DNA of 64,000 nt from Tannerellaceae bacterium (GTDB taxonomy: Bacteria; Bacteroidota; Bacteroidia; Bacteroidales; Tannerellaceae), in NCBI GenBank assembly GCA_021203545.1, contig JAJQAZ010000146.1:1-64000 (forward strand). Direction: 5' to 3'. Shown here in pieces: positions 34,680-44,400 of this stretch (position 1 is its first letter; each line of letters starts with the position of its first letter). The notes under the pieces are model-generated. The model did not search any database and had not been told where the DNA came from. It saw only the letters and a list, made by a program, of their open reading frames with translations. The position numbers and the translations under genes are program-made.

Positions 34680-36017
34680 TTATTTATTTTTATACCACTG
34701 CTTTCTTCTACGCCTGCGGGAACGCTGTTTCTGTTTATACTTTTTTATCCGTTGATAAATCAGCCATACTAAGAGTAAGCCAAATACCAAAAAGATTAAT
34801 AATACAATCCCTGCATTCAGATTATCGCCTTTTACCCGGCTCCACATTTGTAGTACCAGTTCAGTCTGATCGCCAAAATCCCGGATCATGGCACAGCGTT
34901 CTACCACTTTTATATCCGGATATTGTACAGGATCAACAGATACACATTCGGCTCCGGAACCAAAAAAGTAACTCAAATCCGAACAGATCTCCAGTTCATC
35001 ATCAATCTTTGCTTCCAGTATTTCAGGCGTTGCCACAGCACTTACATAGCCAATTTCATCCATATTGCGCAAGGCTATGTCGCCCTGACAAAGATAGTTA
35101 ATAAAATAAGCCGCCGCTTTCGTATTGCGTGCATATTTGGGTATTACCCATCCGTCAAACCAAATATTGCTTCCTTCTTCAGGCACATAATAATCAAGAT
35201 CTACGCCCACTAATTCCGCCTCCTCTATAGCCCAAACCGCATCTCCACTCCAGGTAAAGTTAATCCAGGCTTTATTTTTTGTCATCATCTCTTTTCCAAA
35301 GTCAGCTTCCCATCCGGCAATATTGGGTTTCATGGCTTTGAGGTATTCTTCAGCCAGGGCTATCGCTTCGGGAGAATAGTTGTTCATCAACTGCTCAACA
35401 GTTACCGTACTATCCGCCAGTTCCTGTGCATGCGCATAGATAATAGCTGTTCCGTAAGCATCCCGGTAACTGTCTTTCATTAATATTTTCCCTTTATACT
35501 TCGGGTCCCAAAGACATTCCCAGCTTTCTACCTCTTCTTCCGAAACAAAACGGGTATTGTATAACAGTCCCGCAGTTCCCCACATATAAGCCACAATATA
35601 ATCGTTTGCCGCTTTACCAGGCTGGCTGATCTTATCCAGTTCGCCCTGTATATAAGGAGATATATTGACTGTGTAATCAGGGGTTTGACCAAAATCACGG
35701 TTAATGGGTAACAACAGGTCTTTTTTCAGCATCCGCTCTATGATATATTCAGAAGGGCATACCACATCAAAATCTTCGTGCCCCCGCTCTATCTTGGTGA
35801 GCATGATTTCATTGATATCAAATACCTGGTAGATAATACGTATCTCTTCACCAGTCTATTCTTTATACCATTCCGGGAATTCAGCCAATACCTCTTCGTC
35901 AATATAATCGGCCCAGTTATAGACTTTCAGTATCCGGCTACGTTGTTCGTCTGTACGCCCACAACCAATAAGGAGTACAGATACTAACAGGAGAGATATG
36001 TATCGCATCATTTTCAT
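34680..36017 (-). pseudogene. potD: Spermidine/putrescine-binding protein with in-frame TAG and C-terminal membrane anchor
   Basis: From ATG 36017 (overlapping the potC stop as ATGA) the frame reads a lipoprotein signal (LLLVSVLLIGC, Cys 19), then KVYNWADYIDEEVLAEFPEWYKE, then TAG (35858-35856), then TGEEIRIIYQVFDINEIMLT in the same frame. CAG (Gln) would restore YKEQTGEE. The rest is a full PotD-type binding protein (FDVVCPSEYIIERML, AYMWGTAGLLYN). Unusually it ends with a membrane segment (AGIVLLIFLVFGLLLVWLIY) and a basic tail (KKYKQKQRSRRRRRKQ). As written no secreted binding protein would be made without readthrough. Confidence 0.87.
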
Positions 36018-36811
36018 TGTGTTACCTTTTGTATTTTACTGGCTCGCTTGTTGATAATAAGTAACAGAAGCAGTACGGTGACAAATATTATTGTGGATAA
36101 GGGACGTAATTCGGGAGTTAAACCTCCTTTACGGGCATCGGCATAAATGTAAGTGGAAAGTGTTTCCAATCCTTCATTGCCTATCGTAAATATAGTAACG
36201 GCAAAGTCATCAATGGATAGGGTAAATGCCAGAATAAATCCACTAATCATACCCGGACGGATTTCCGGGACTATGATTTTACGGAGTGCCTGCCAGGGAG
36301 TTGCTCCCAGATCGAGCGCAGCCTCATAAATATTTTGGTTCATTTGTTTTAAACGGGGCAGAACGCTCAATACCACATAGGGAGTACAGAATGTAATATG
36401 AGCTAACACGACTGTAGTGAATCCCTGTGATATGCCAAAAGTAACAAATAAAAGAAATAAGGATACCCCGGTAATAATATCCGGATTGAGAATAGGAATG
36501 CTGTTGACAAATCCGATGGCCTGCCGGGAACGGTTACGGAGATTGAAAATTCCAATCGCAGCAATACTGCCTAATAGGGTGGATATAGTGGCAGCAATCC
36601 CTGCAATAGCCAGCGTATTCCAGATCGCACTGATTAGGGAGCGGTGCACACCTCCTGAGAACAGGGAAGTATATAGTTTTGTAGAGAATCCCGTCCAGTT
36701 TCCCAGAACTTTCGCCTCTGTAAAAGAAAAGATCATAATGATCAGGATCGGAGCATATAATATTAATAACAAAAACCACAAATAGGCTCTACCAACTACT
36801 CTTGTCATCAT
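36014..36811 (-). CDS. potC: Polyamine ABC transporter permease
   Basis: 265 residues, six membrane segments. It begins RVVGRAYLWFLLLILYAPILIIMIFSF. The EAA loop that contacts the ATPase reads YEAALDLGATPWQALRKIIVPEI, close to the PotC consensus. It overlaps potB at its start and potD at its end, each by ATGA, so translation is coupled along the operon. Stop TGA. Confidence 0.94.
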   Translation of the reverse strand: MMTRVVGRAYLWFLLLILYAPILIIMIFSFTEAKVLGNWTGFSTKLYTSLFSGGVHRSLISAIWNTLAIAGIAATISTLLGSIAAIGIFNLRNRSRQAIGFVNSIPILNPDIITGVSLFLLFVTFGISQGFTTVVLAHITFCTPYVVLSVLPRLKQMNQNIYEAALDLGATPWQALRKIIVPEIRPGMISGFILAFTLSIDDFAVTIFTIGNEGLETLSTYIYADARKGGLTPELRPLSTIIFVTVLLLLLIINKRASKIQKVTQ

Positions 36812-37605
36812 ATTAACCCTCCATCATTAGATGTTTTATTTCCATCGCCACCTAAAAGTCCGGTGATACCGATCAATAACAGCATAATCAGTGATAAAGC
36901 AGCACCATAGTTCCATAAACCGTTATTTATATTTTCCTGAATAGTGGTACCAAACAGTTTAATATTATTCATCGTTAGTAACTCGGCAATAGCAAAGGTG
37001 GATATGGTGGGCATAAAAACCATCATGATTCCACTGGTTACTCCCGGCATGGAGAGTGGGAATATGGTTTTAGTAAAAACCTGGAAAGGAGATGCGCCCA
37101 GATCCTGCGCGGCTTCAATCAGATTCTGATCCATCTTCAATAAGGTATTATAGATTGGATAGATCATAAAAGGGAGGAAATTATAGATCATTCCAAAAAC
37201 AAGTGCCCCTTCACCTAACGGCAAATGCAGAAAATCAAATAATGCTACTGTGGCAAGTGTACGTATCAGTATATTGATCCACATCGGTAAAATAAAGAGT
37301 ACAACCAGGGTTCGTGAGGTATTAAATCTTTTCTGGCTGAGTATCCAGGCCGCAGGATAGCCTAACAGTATACAAACAAGTGTTGTAATAATAGCAATAC
37401 CAACCGAATAGATGAAAGTATTCAACGCCTCAGTATGTTGCATAAAGCGACTGAAATTCTCCATAGTGAACTTCCCGTCGGCATCTGTTATCCCGTACCA
37501 ACCAATCAATAAGAGAGGCACAACTACAAAGATGAACAGAAAGATAGCATACGGGATCGTCCAGTTCCTCCTGCGGGATAGAAATATGTTTATTTTTTCG
37601 AACAT
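36808..37605 (-). CDS. potB: Polyamine ABC transporter permease
   Basis: 265 residues with six membrane segments. The EAA loop is LIEAAQDLGASPFQVFTKTIFPLSMPG, and the GITDADGKFTMENF loop near residue 40 is typical of PotB. It forms the channel with PotC, powered by PotA. It follows potA with 162 bases between, all occupied by a structured repeat, and overlaps potC by ATGA. Confidence 0.94.
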   Translation of the reverse strand: MFEKINIFLSRRRNWTIPYAIFLFIFVVVPLLLIGWYGITDADGKFTMENFSRFMQHTEALNTFIYSVGIAIITTLVCILLGYPAAWILSQKRFNTSRTLVVLFILPMWINILIRTLATVALFDFLHLPLGEGALVFGMIYNFLPFMIYPIYNTLLKMDQNLIEAAQDLGASPFQVFTKTIFPLSMPGVTSGIMMVFMPTISTFAIAELLTMNNIKLFGTTIQENINNGLWNYGAALSLIMLLLIGITGLLGGDGNKTSNDGGLI

Positions 37606-37619
37606 TGTTTTTTATTTTG

Positions 37620-37773
37620 AGTAGTCATCGCTCGTTTTACTCACTCAGAAGTTATCATTCGCTTTGCTCATTAGTAGTTAAGTAGAATATTTTCTGATTT
37701 TTTCTTACTACTTGACTACTAGCGACCATTGGGAGCGATAACTCCTAAGGAACGTAGTGACTGATGACTACTT
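37620..37773 (-). repeat. Structured intergenic repeat between potA and potB (copy 2)
   Basis: Same family as 1820-1982. On the minus strand it begins AAAGTAGTCATCAG and includes GGAGTTATCGCTCC and TAGTAGTCAAGTAG; it ends GAGCGATGACTACT. The first bases give the TAG stop of potA (37770-37768). Like copy 1 it lies between two co-directional genes of an operon, in the same orientation. Confidence 0.75.
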
Positions 37774-39150
37774 TTTCACTATTTTAATTTTCTCTGGCGG
37801 AATCGTAATTCCTACATGGTCGCTATCATCCCATACATCGCTGGTATCAACGAAAATGTCTTCGTCCCAATCTGTAAATACAGTCAGATGATAGTGATCT
37901 CCTTTGTAAAGGATAAATTTTACTTCACCACTGATCATACCATCGTCTTCGTTATCCTGTAAGATTATATCATGGAAATCCACATTCACAATTACCTCTT
38001 CACCAGCAGATATACCGGGCATTTCCGGACACTCAAAGGTGTAACCAAGAAATTCCACATGATTCTGATCCACCATTTTTCCGTCGAAAGTGTTAGTAAC
38101 CCTCTCCTTTTTCATAACATGAATATCAAAAGGTTTTACCAATAGCCCCACGGTTTTGCCTACGTCAAAACTATGGTAGTCCTGTACCAGAAATTCATAT
38201 CCGTTGGGAGTATCTATCATCATTTCATAATGTACCCCTTTAAAGATACATGATGTAACAGTACCTGTCAATTGGTCGGCATCCGAAGATTCAAAAATAT
38301 AAAGGTCTTCCGGGCGGATCACTACGTCTACCGGAGTCATTTCTCCAAAGCCTTTATCTACACATTCAAACTCACGACCGGCAAACATCACGACTTTATC
38401 CCGGATCATTACTCCATTCAGGATATTACTTTCACCGATAAAATCGGCCACAAACGAGTTTACAGGTTCATTGTAAATATCCGGAGGAGTACCGATTTGC
38501 TAGATACGTCCTTCGCTCATCACCACAATACGGTCACTCAATGTCAGCGCCTCTTCCTGATCGTGTGTTACATAGAGGAACGTAATGCCGAGGGAGCGGT
38601 GCATCTCTTTCAGTTCCATCTGCATATCTTTCCTCATTTTGAGGTCTAAGGCAGCCAATGGTTCATCAAGCAATAATACCTCCGGTTCATTTACAATCGC
38701 CCGGGCAATAGCAACACGCTGCTGCTGCCCACCCGATAAAGAGTCGACATCCCTATACTCATAATCGGTCATTCCCACTGTTTTGAGTGCCTGTTTGACC
38801 TTTTTCTCTATAACTGCAGAAGGCTGCTTCTTCAATTTCAATCCAAAGGCTACGTTATTGAAAACGTTCAGATGGGGAAAAAGGGCGTATTTCTGAAAAA
38901 CCGTATTCACATTTCGTTTATGAGGAGGAGTCTGGGTTATATCTTTTCCACCGATTTTGATCACTCCTTCTGTGGGTGTCTGGAAACCGGCTATCAAGCG
39001 TAATAAAGTAGTTTTACCACATCCGGATGGTCCGAGAATAGTGACAAACTCACCTTTTCTGATTTCCAGGTTAATATCGTCCAATACCGCTTTTTCTCCG
39101 AAATACTTCGAAATACGGCTGACAGTAATTATGTTTTCGGCACCTCCCAT
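37768..39150 (-). pseudogene. potA: Polyamine ABC transporter ATPase with in-frame TAG
   Basis: From ATG 39150 ([19 protein letters not shown]; a TTG at 39186 is less likely) the frame has Walker [10 protein letters not shown], signature [14 protein letters not shown] and Walker B LLLDEP. After VMSEGRI comes TAG (38502-38500, codon 217), then [23 protein letters not shown] in the same frame. CAG (Gln) would give GRIQQIGTP, matching the family (GRIxQIGTP). The rest (from 38451) contains two TOBE-like segments, usual for the longer Bacteroidales PotA of about 460 residues. Without readthrough the product is an ATPase core lacking its regulatory C-terminus. Confidence 0.87.
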
Positions 39151-39235
39151 ACTCTTTTCAATTGGTAGTTGATATTCAACAATCAACGATTATTTATAAC
39201 AACAAAGGGCTAACTTTGTTTCTATTTTAAATGGT

Positions 39236-39258
39236 TATCTTTGTTGGGCACAAAGATA
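39236..39258. promoter_or_regulatory. Face-to-face promoters of msrA and the pot operon
   Basis: TATCTTTG-TTGGGCA-CAAAGATA is a perfect inverted repeat of two -7 boxes. The plus box (39236-39243) drives msrA at 39286 and has a TTTG 17 bases upstream (39215-39218). The minus box (39258-39251) drives potA at 39150. The start sites would overlap by several bases. Confidence 0.65.
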
Positions 39259-39285
39259 GAAAGAACTTAAAATATAAATAGAAGT

Positions 39286-39789
39286 ATGAAACCGAATTCT
39301 CACTTACAGGAAGCTTATTTTGCATCCGGTTGTTTCTGGGGTACGCAATATCACTTTGATAAAATACATGGTGTTGTTTCAACAGAGGTAGGATATATGG
39401 GTGGAAGTGTAAAGAATCCCTCTTATCCGGAGGTTAAAACCGGCACTACAGGGCATGTAGAAACTGTTAAAGTTGTGTATGATCCGGAAAAGGTTACTTA
39501 TGAGCAATTGGTACGCCTTTATTACGAGACACACGATTTTGAACAGGAAGGTGGGCATGGACCGGATATTGGTCCGCAATACAGATCGGTTATCTTTTAT
39601 GTGAATGACGAACAGAGAACAGTGGCAGAGAACTATAAACAGATTCTGACAGAGCAAGGGTACAAAGTTGCTACTGCCCTGGAACCGGCTTCTACTTTCT
39701 GGCGTGAACAGGAAGAGTATCACCACCATTATTATGATAAAAATGGCCATACACCTTATTGCCATATTTACCGGAAGATTTTTGATTGA
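39286..39789 (+). CDS. msrA: Peptide methionine-S-sulfoxide reductase A
   Basis: 167 residues. The catalytic cysteine is C16 in ASGCFWGTQYHF. Other MsrA motifs are TEVGYMGGSVKNPSYPEV, VKVVYDPEKVTYEQL, HDFEQEGGHGPDIGPQYRSVIFY and the substrate-binding EEYHHHYY. It repairs oxidised methionine (S-epimer). A second cysteine near the C-terminus (TPYCHIY) may act in recycling. It is divergent from the pot operon. Confidence 0.95.
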   Translation: MKPNSHLQEAYFASGCFWGTQYHFDKIHGVVSTEVGYMGGSVKNPSYPEVKTGTTGHVETVKVVYDPEKVTYEQLVRLYYETHDFEQEGGHGPDIGPQYRSVIFYVNDEQRTVAENYKQILTEQGYKVATALEPASTFWREQEEYHHHYYDKNGHTPYCHIYRKIFD

Positions 39790-39799
39790 TAGGGGCCGT

Positions 39800-39920
39800 T
39801 CTATAGTTTTAAGTATAGGGCACGCAGATTGCACAGAAAACGCAGATTTACGCAGATTTTATTATTTTTCTTCTTTTCTTCGAAATTCTGCGTACATCTG
39901 TGTACTCTGCGTGCTCTATT
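39800..39920. repeat. ACGCAGATTT-type repeat after msrA
   Basis: GGGCACGCAGATTGCACAG and ACGCAGATTTACGCAG on the left are mirrored by TTCTGCGTACATCTGTG and CTCTGCGTGCTC on the right. The outer arms TAGGGCACGCAGA/TCTGCGTGCTCTA can pair. This is a known style of dispersed repeat and may act as the msrA terminator. Confidence 0.6.
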
Positions 39921-39935
39921 AGTAATTATAAAAAC

Positions 39936-40095
39936 AGATTTATAATATCTCGTTGCATACACCCATAACCGGTGATATTGGAAAGTTCGTCAGATACATG
40001 AAAGACTTTGGTTAAACCCAGATAACAGAAGCTGTGATAAGGGTATTTAAGACTCCTACAACACTATATTTAATCGCCTGTTTTATTGTTTCCAT
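39936..40095 (-). pseudogene. Relic of a GtrA-family membrane protein
   Basis: From ATG 40095, overlapping the end of the neighbouring gene, the frame reads METIKQAIKYSVVGVLNTLI, then TASVIWV and a stop. One extra base at the T run (plus strand 40014-40016) continues it as LTKVFHVSDELSNITGYG. This is the first half of a GtrA-like polysaccharide membrane protein (VGVLNTLI, SNITGYG). The second half is gone, replaced by the ACGCAG repeat, so this is a real deletion and not just a base-call problem. Confidence 0.7.
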
Positions 40096-40822
40096 ATTTT
40101 TTGTCAAGGATTTCTGTAATCTCTTCCTGCGATAACTCTTTAACGTTCGTTACTGTAAATGATTTAGACAGGAAATCTCCGTATTGGTTACACTCGCAGA
40201 TCACCTTATCCAGTATCGCTTTCAGATTACTACGTACAGGAATCAGGAATACCAGTTCTACATAGAGATCCTGAATATTCAGTTGCTCAATTTCACATTC
40301 TTCCTTAGGCAGGTAATATTCAAATTCGCGCTCTATTGTCCGGCGTTGGTATTCTTCAAAGGGTTTATTTTCCGAACCGATCAGTAAGGTATAGAAACGT
40401 AGCTTTTGCCCTCTTCCACCCAAACCGGTAGATATATAAATCTGTTTCTCTTCGGATAATTCAGACTCAAGTAATATTCTACTCTCCATTAAAGCCATAT
40501 AGGCCCAGTCGGTTACGTCAGGATCCGGCTCCTGCACATATTTTTCAAGTAGCCGGTACGCTTTTACATCACTGGAAGTGGCCAGACTTGAAAGAACATA
40601 TTTCTTTCGTTCAGTAGTTGTTTCTCTATCCGACAGATTATTAGTATACATCTGGTATTCATCCTCTGTCAATCCCTTTTTTTCTTTCCTTAACTGCTCC
40701 GAATATTTGAAATATTCCATCTGCAGTTCAACCGGAGCACGCTGTTCCAGGATGTGGAAATGCCCCTGCATGTTGGTAAAGGAATTACGGAAACGCTCGA
40801 AAATATCATTCTTCTCTTTCAT
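40070..40822 (-). CDS. Hypothetical cytoplasmic protein
   Basis: About 250 residues from ATG 40822 (MKEKNDIFERFRNSF); the track-like longer start at 40843 lacks support. Highly charged and mostly alpha-helical, with EQLRKEKKGLTEDEYQMYTN and a long acidic middle, without signal peptide or membrane segment. A segment VTDWAYMALMESRILLESEL recalls HEAT-like helical repeats, but no family is recognised with certainty. The gene end overlaps the GtrA relic by 26 bases. Stop TAA. Confidence 0.7.
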   Translation of the reverse strand: MKEKNDIFERFRNSFTNMQGHFHILEQRAPVELQMEYFKYSEQLRKEKKGLTEDEYQMYTNNLSDRETTTERKKYVLSSLATSSDVKAYRLLEKYVQEPDPDVTDWAYMALMESRILLESELSEEKQIYISTGLGGRGQKLRFYTLLIGSENKPFEEYQRRTIEREFEYYLPKEECEIEQLNIQDLYVELVFLIPVRSNLKAILDKVICECNQYGDFLSKSFTVTNVKELSQEEITEILDKKYGNNKTGD

Positions 40823-41442
40823 AACTACTTTAATTAAATGCACATTCGGGAAAACCTACTACAAAGGTAACATTTTTCCTGGAATATAAGTACTTTAAAG
40901 AAACAGTCCGTTCTTCAAACACCCACCGGAAAGAAAAAGTTTCTCCTTTTCTCTACTAATCAGTAAAAGATTCCGGAGTATTTCCGACGGGGTTTACCCT
41001 CCTGTTTAATAAAATGTTACTTTCCTCTTTTGAATGCTATATGCAGGATACCAGGATCTTTAGCCGCTATCGTGTCGTTCCTTCAGAACTCCATTTTCTA
41101 TCTGATCTCCTACCCAGGGTTGAAACCCAATGTCATCAACTTAAGGATTTTTTCTTGTTGGTCGAAGGGGATTTGCAATCCCCGCCTGTGGAATATAAGG
41201 ATTTGTAATCCGCTTAAAGATTCCTAACTCTCTATTTAATGAGTATTCATTTGTTTGTCGGATCACAGATCCTAATACTCGTTAGTCGGGGATTACAAAT
41301 CCCCTCCGACCAAAAACTCTTAAGTTGATGGCATTGGGTTAAAACCCTGGGCTAGAATGGAACGTGCTTCCAGCACTCAATACCAAAAAGATGTGTGTAG
41401 AGAGTAGTTCATCTTCTGAACCATATTCAGTATTATCCAGAG
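40823..41442. other. Gene-free stretch with a family A repeat
   Basis: 40823-41112 shows no gene, RNA or repeat that I can support. 41113-41351 is a full family A element. 41352-41442 has CCAGCACTCAATACC and ATGTGTGTAGAGAGTAGTTC, a short end of family B. Confidence 0.6.
41113..41351. repeat. 239-bp MITE-like repeat, family A, copy 2
   Basis: Same length and nearly the same sequence as 4139-4377. CCCAGGGTTGAAACCCAATG at the left and CATTGGGTTAAAACCCTGGG at the right. Both copies are followed by CTAGAAT. The high similarity over 37 kb suggests recent spread or gene conversion. Confidence 0.85.
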
Positions 41443-44400
41443 TTATTTTTCAAGCAGGCTACTGGGCTTTTTACCATATTGTTTAGTAAAGCAACGGCTG
41501 AAATATTTGGGGTCATTAAACCCTACTTCGTACGCTACTTCAGAAATATTTAATTGAGAGGAACCGGTTTTATTTTCAATAATTTCTTTTGCCTTGGATA
41601 GACGGTAAGAACGGATTACTTTAACAGCCGACTGCCCGACCAGTGATTGCAACTTTTTATGCAGGAAGCTTTTACTGATATGCATTTTATTCAGTAAATC
41701 GCCCACATCGAAAGTAGCATCCTGATAATTTTCCTGTATTATCTCCATGAGCTTATCCAAAAATATCCGGTCCTGCGATTCTTCATGCATATCCAGGGTC
41801 TTTACGTCCAGACTCTGCTCGAATACTTTATGCATCCGGTTACGGCTCTCCATCATATTGTTGATACGTGCCAATAACAGTTCGGCACTGAAGGGTTTGG
41901 ATATGTATCCGTCGGCTCCTACATTATATCCTTCGATACGGACATCTGTTGAACTTTTCGCTGTCAGCAGTATAACAGGAATATGAGATGTGACAAAATT
42001 GTTTTTTACCTTCTTACAAAACTCCAGGCCATCCATTACCGGCATCATAATATCACTCAATATAAAATCGGGTACATACCTGACGGTCTTTGCCAGACCG
42101 GATTCTCCATTCGAAGCTTCTATGATAGTGAAACTTTCTTTTAGTATTGATTTAATAAACGCACGCATATCCGTATTGTCTTCTACAACCAGCAGTACCG
42201 GCTTTTCCGGATCTTCCGGTTCAATCTCTTCCCCTTCTACCGACGAACGGTCATATACTTCGGGCGAATCGTAATATTCCTGCAATGCCTCTACCTCCAG
42301 GTCCATTGCATCAAGCGGTATAAGGATACGGAAAGAGGCACCTCCCGAAGAGTTATTCTTAACACTGATACGGCCTCCCAGTAATTCTATGATCTGACGG
42401 CAAAGATAGAGTCCGATACCGGTTCCACTTTGTCCGTACACCGGATAAATTGATTTGTTTTCAAGCTGGAAAAACGGGTCAAAAATATGTACCTTTTTTT
42501 CCTCGGGAATGCCGGAACCCGAATCATTAACAGAAATATAAAGATATTTGACTGATTTATCCGGGTTGTTTAAAAGAGTAGTACAAACAGTAATATAGCC
42601 ATCGTCCGGAGTAAATTTAATCGCATTGGAAAGTAGATTTACAATTACTTTCTGCATCAGGTCGTGATCAAACCGGAAATAGGGATTTTCTAACCGGATG
42701 CGCTCTTCAATCTTCACACTCCGGGAATGGATGAGAGAATCGAACGGCAACACGATCGCATGCAGGAAATCGTGAAAATTACCCGGAGTTTTATTGATTT
42801 TCATCGTTTGGGTATCCGCTTTCCGGAAATCCATTAACTGATTGATCAATGACAACAAATATTTGGAATTTTTACGTACCAGTTGCAGTTGCTCAATCAC
42901 TTTGGGATTGATGCTTAATTTAAGAGCCTGTTCTATGGGTCCCAGAATCAATGTCAGCGGAGTTTTAAACTCATGTGTAATATTGGTAAAGAAGTTTATC
43001 TTATCCTGAGTTGCCTGCTGAAGTTTATCTGACAGTTGTTCCAGTTGTTGTTTCTGAAGAGATATTTCGTCATTCTTCTCTATCAGTATTTTATTTTGTT
43101 TGGATATCTCCCGTTGATTGATCATTAATTCTTCCAGGGTTTCTTCCAGATCGCTAGCCTGTTTGGCCAGAATGTTTTTTTGAGATTCTATTTTCTCGGT
43201 TCGTTCCTCTACCATTTGCTCCAATTGTTGTTTCTGTTTGCGCAGATTCCTGGTTCTCCATTCATTGACCGCATAGAGAGACAGGATAACAAGAAACAAT
43301 ATCAGTAGCATAAACCACCGTTCTTTGTAGAAGGGAGGTATTACCCGGATACTTAACCGGGTTACAGCTTCCGACCACCGGCCATCCGGATTGGTACATT
43401 TTACTTTAAACGTATATTTCCCGGCTGAGAGATTCGTATAAGTCACAAAACGACGGGTTGCATCTACCTCTGTCCAATCACGGTCAAAACCTTCTAACAT
43501 ATAAGCGTAACGAATTTTCTCGGGCGACGGATAGTATAAAGAAGAGAAAGATATGGAAAAAGATTTATCCCGTCCATGTATTGTCCAGTCGTTCATAACT
43601 TCGTCCAGACTTTTACGCTCATTGTATAACCATCCTCCCACTATTTCTACCTTCAAAAGAGAAGTATCAGGCTGTACTACTTCAGGGTCAAAAGAGACCA
43701 TTCCGTTAATTGATCCAAAATATATACGCCCATTACGCGAAGTATAAGAAGACATCCAGTAATATTGGTTATCCGGCAATCCATCTTCTTTTGCAAAAGT
43801 AGTTGCCAAACCTGTTACCGGGTTAAAGCAGGAAATACCATTATTGGAACTGAGCCACAGATTCCCGGCCTGATCTTCTTCAATTGCATACAGAACATTG
43901 TCCGCCAGCCCGGCATCGGTACCATAATTGATAAATTCTTCTCCACCTTCTTCGTCTTCTACCCGGCAGAACAGTCCGTTACTATAAGTTCCTATCCACA
44001 GGATCCCGTTCCTGTCACTATACAAACAATTGATCTTATCGTTTTCGGATGCCGGTTTTCCTTTGGCGTGTACCTTATGACGTTCAGATATAATTTTACC
44101 CTCCCTTACTTCTGAGATATTCAGGTTAATACTGTGAAGGGCTTTTTCGGTACCCACCCATAAAATCCGTTTCTGATCAAGGGAAAGATGAGCCGCAGAA
44201 GTTATCCGCTTATCCGGGATCGCTGTCTGAAGGATAGGGATTACCGTCATATTCTGTAAATCCAGAAATTCCAGCCCACTGTTTGTTGTTACCCATATTC
44301 CATCCAAAACCGTATCGTACACCATTGCGGAAATAAATTTACTTTTAAACAGGTCGCCCCGGATAAAGGTAGTGTCGTGTTCGAAATATCCTTCCCGGGT

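Noticed and set aside
41014..41227. Two plus-strand frames of 64-65 residues
   Set aside because: They run into the family A repeat; the encoded sequence is just translated repeat (CNPRLWNIRICNPL).
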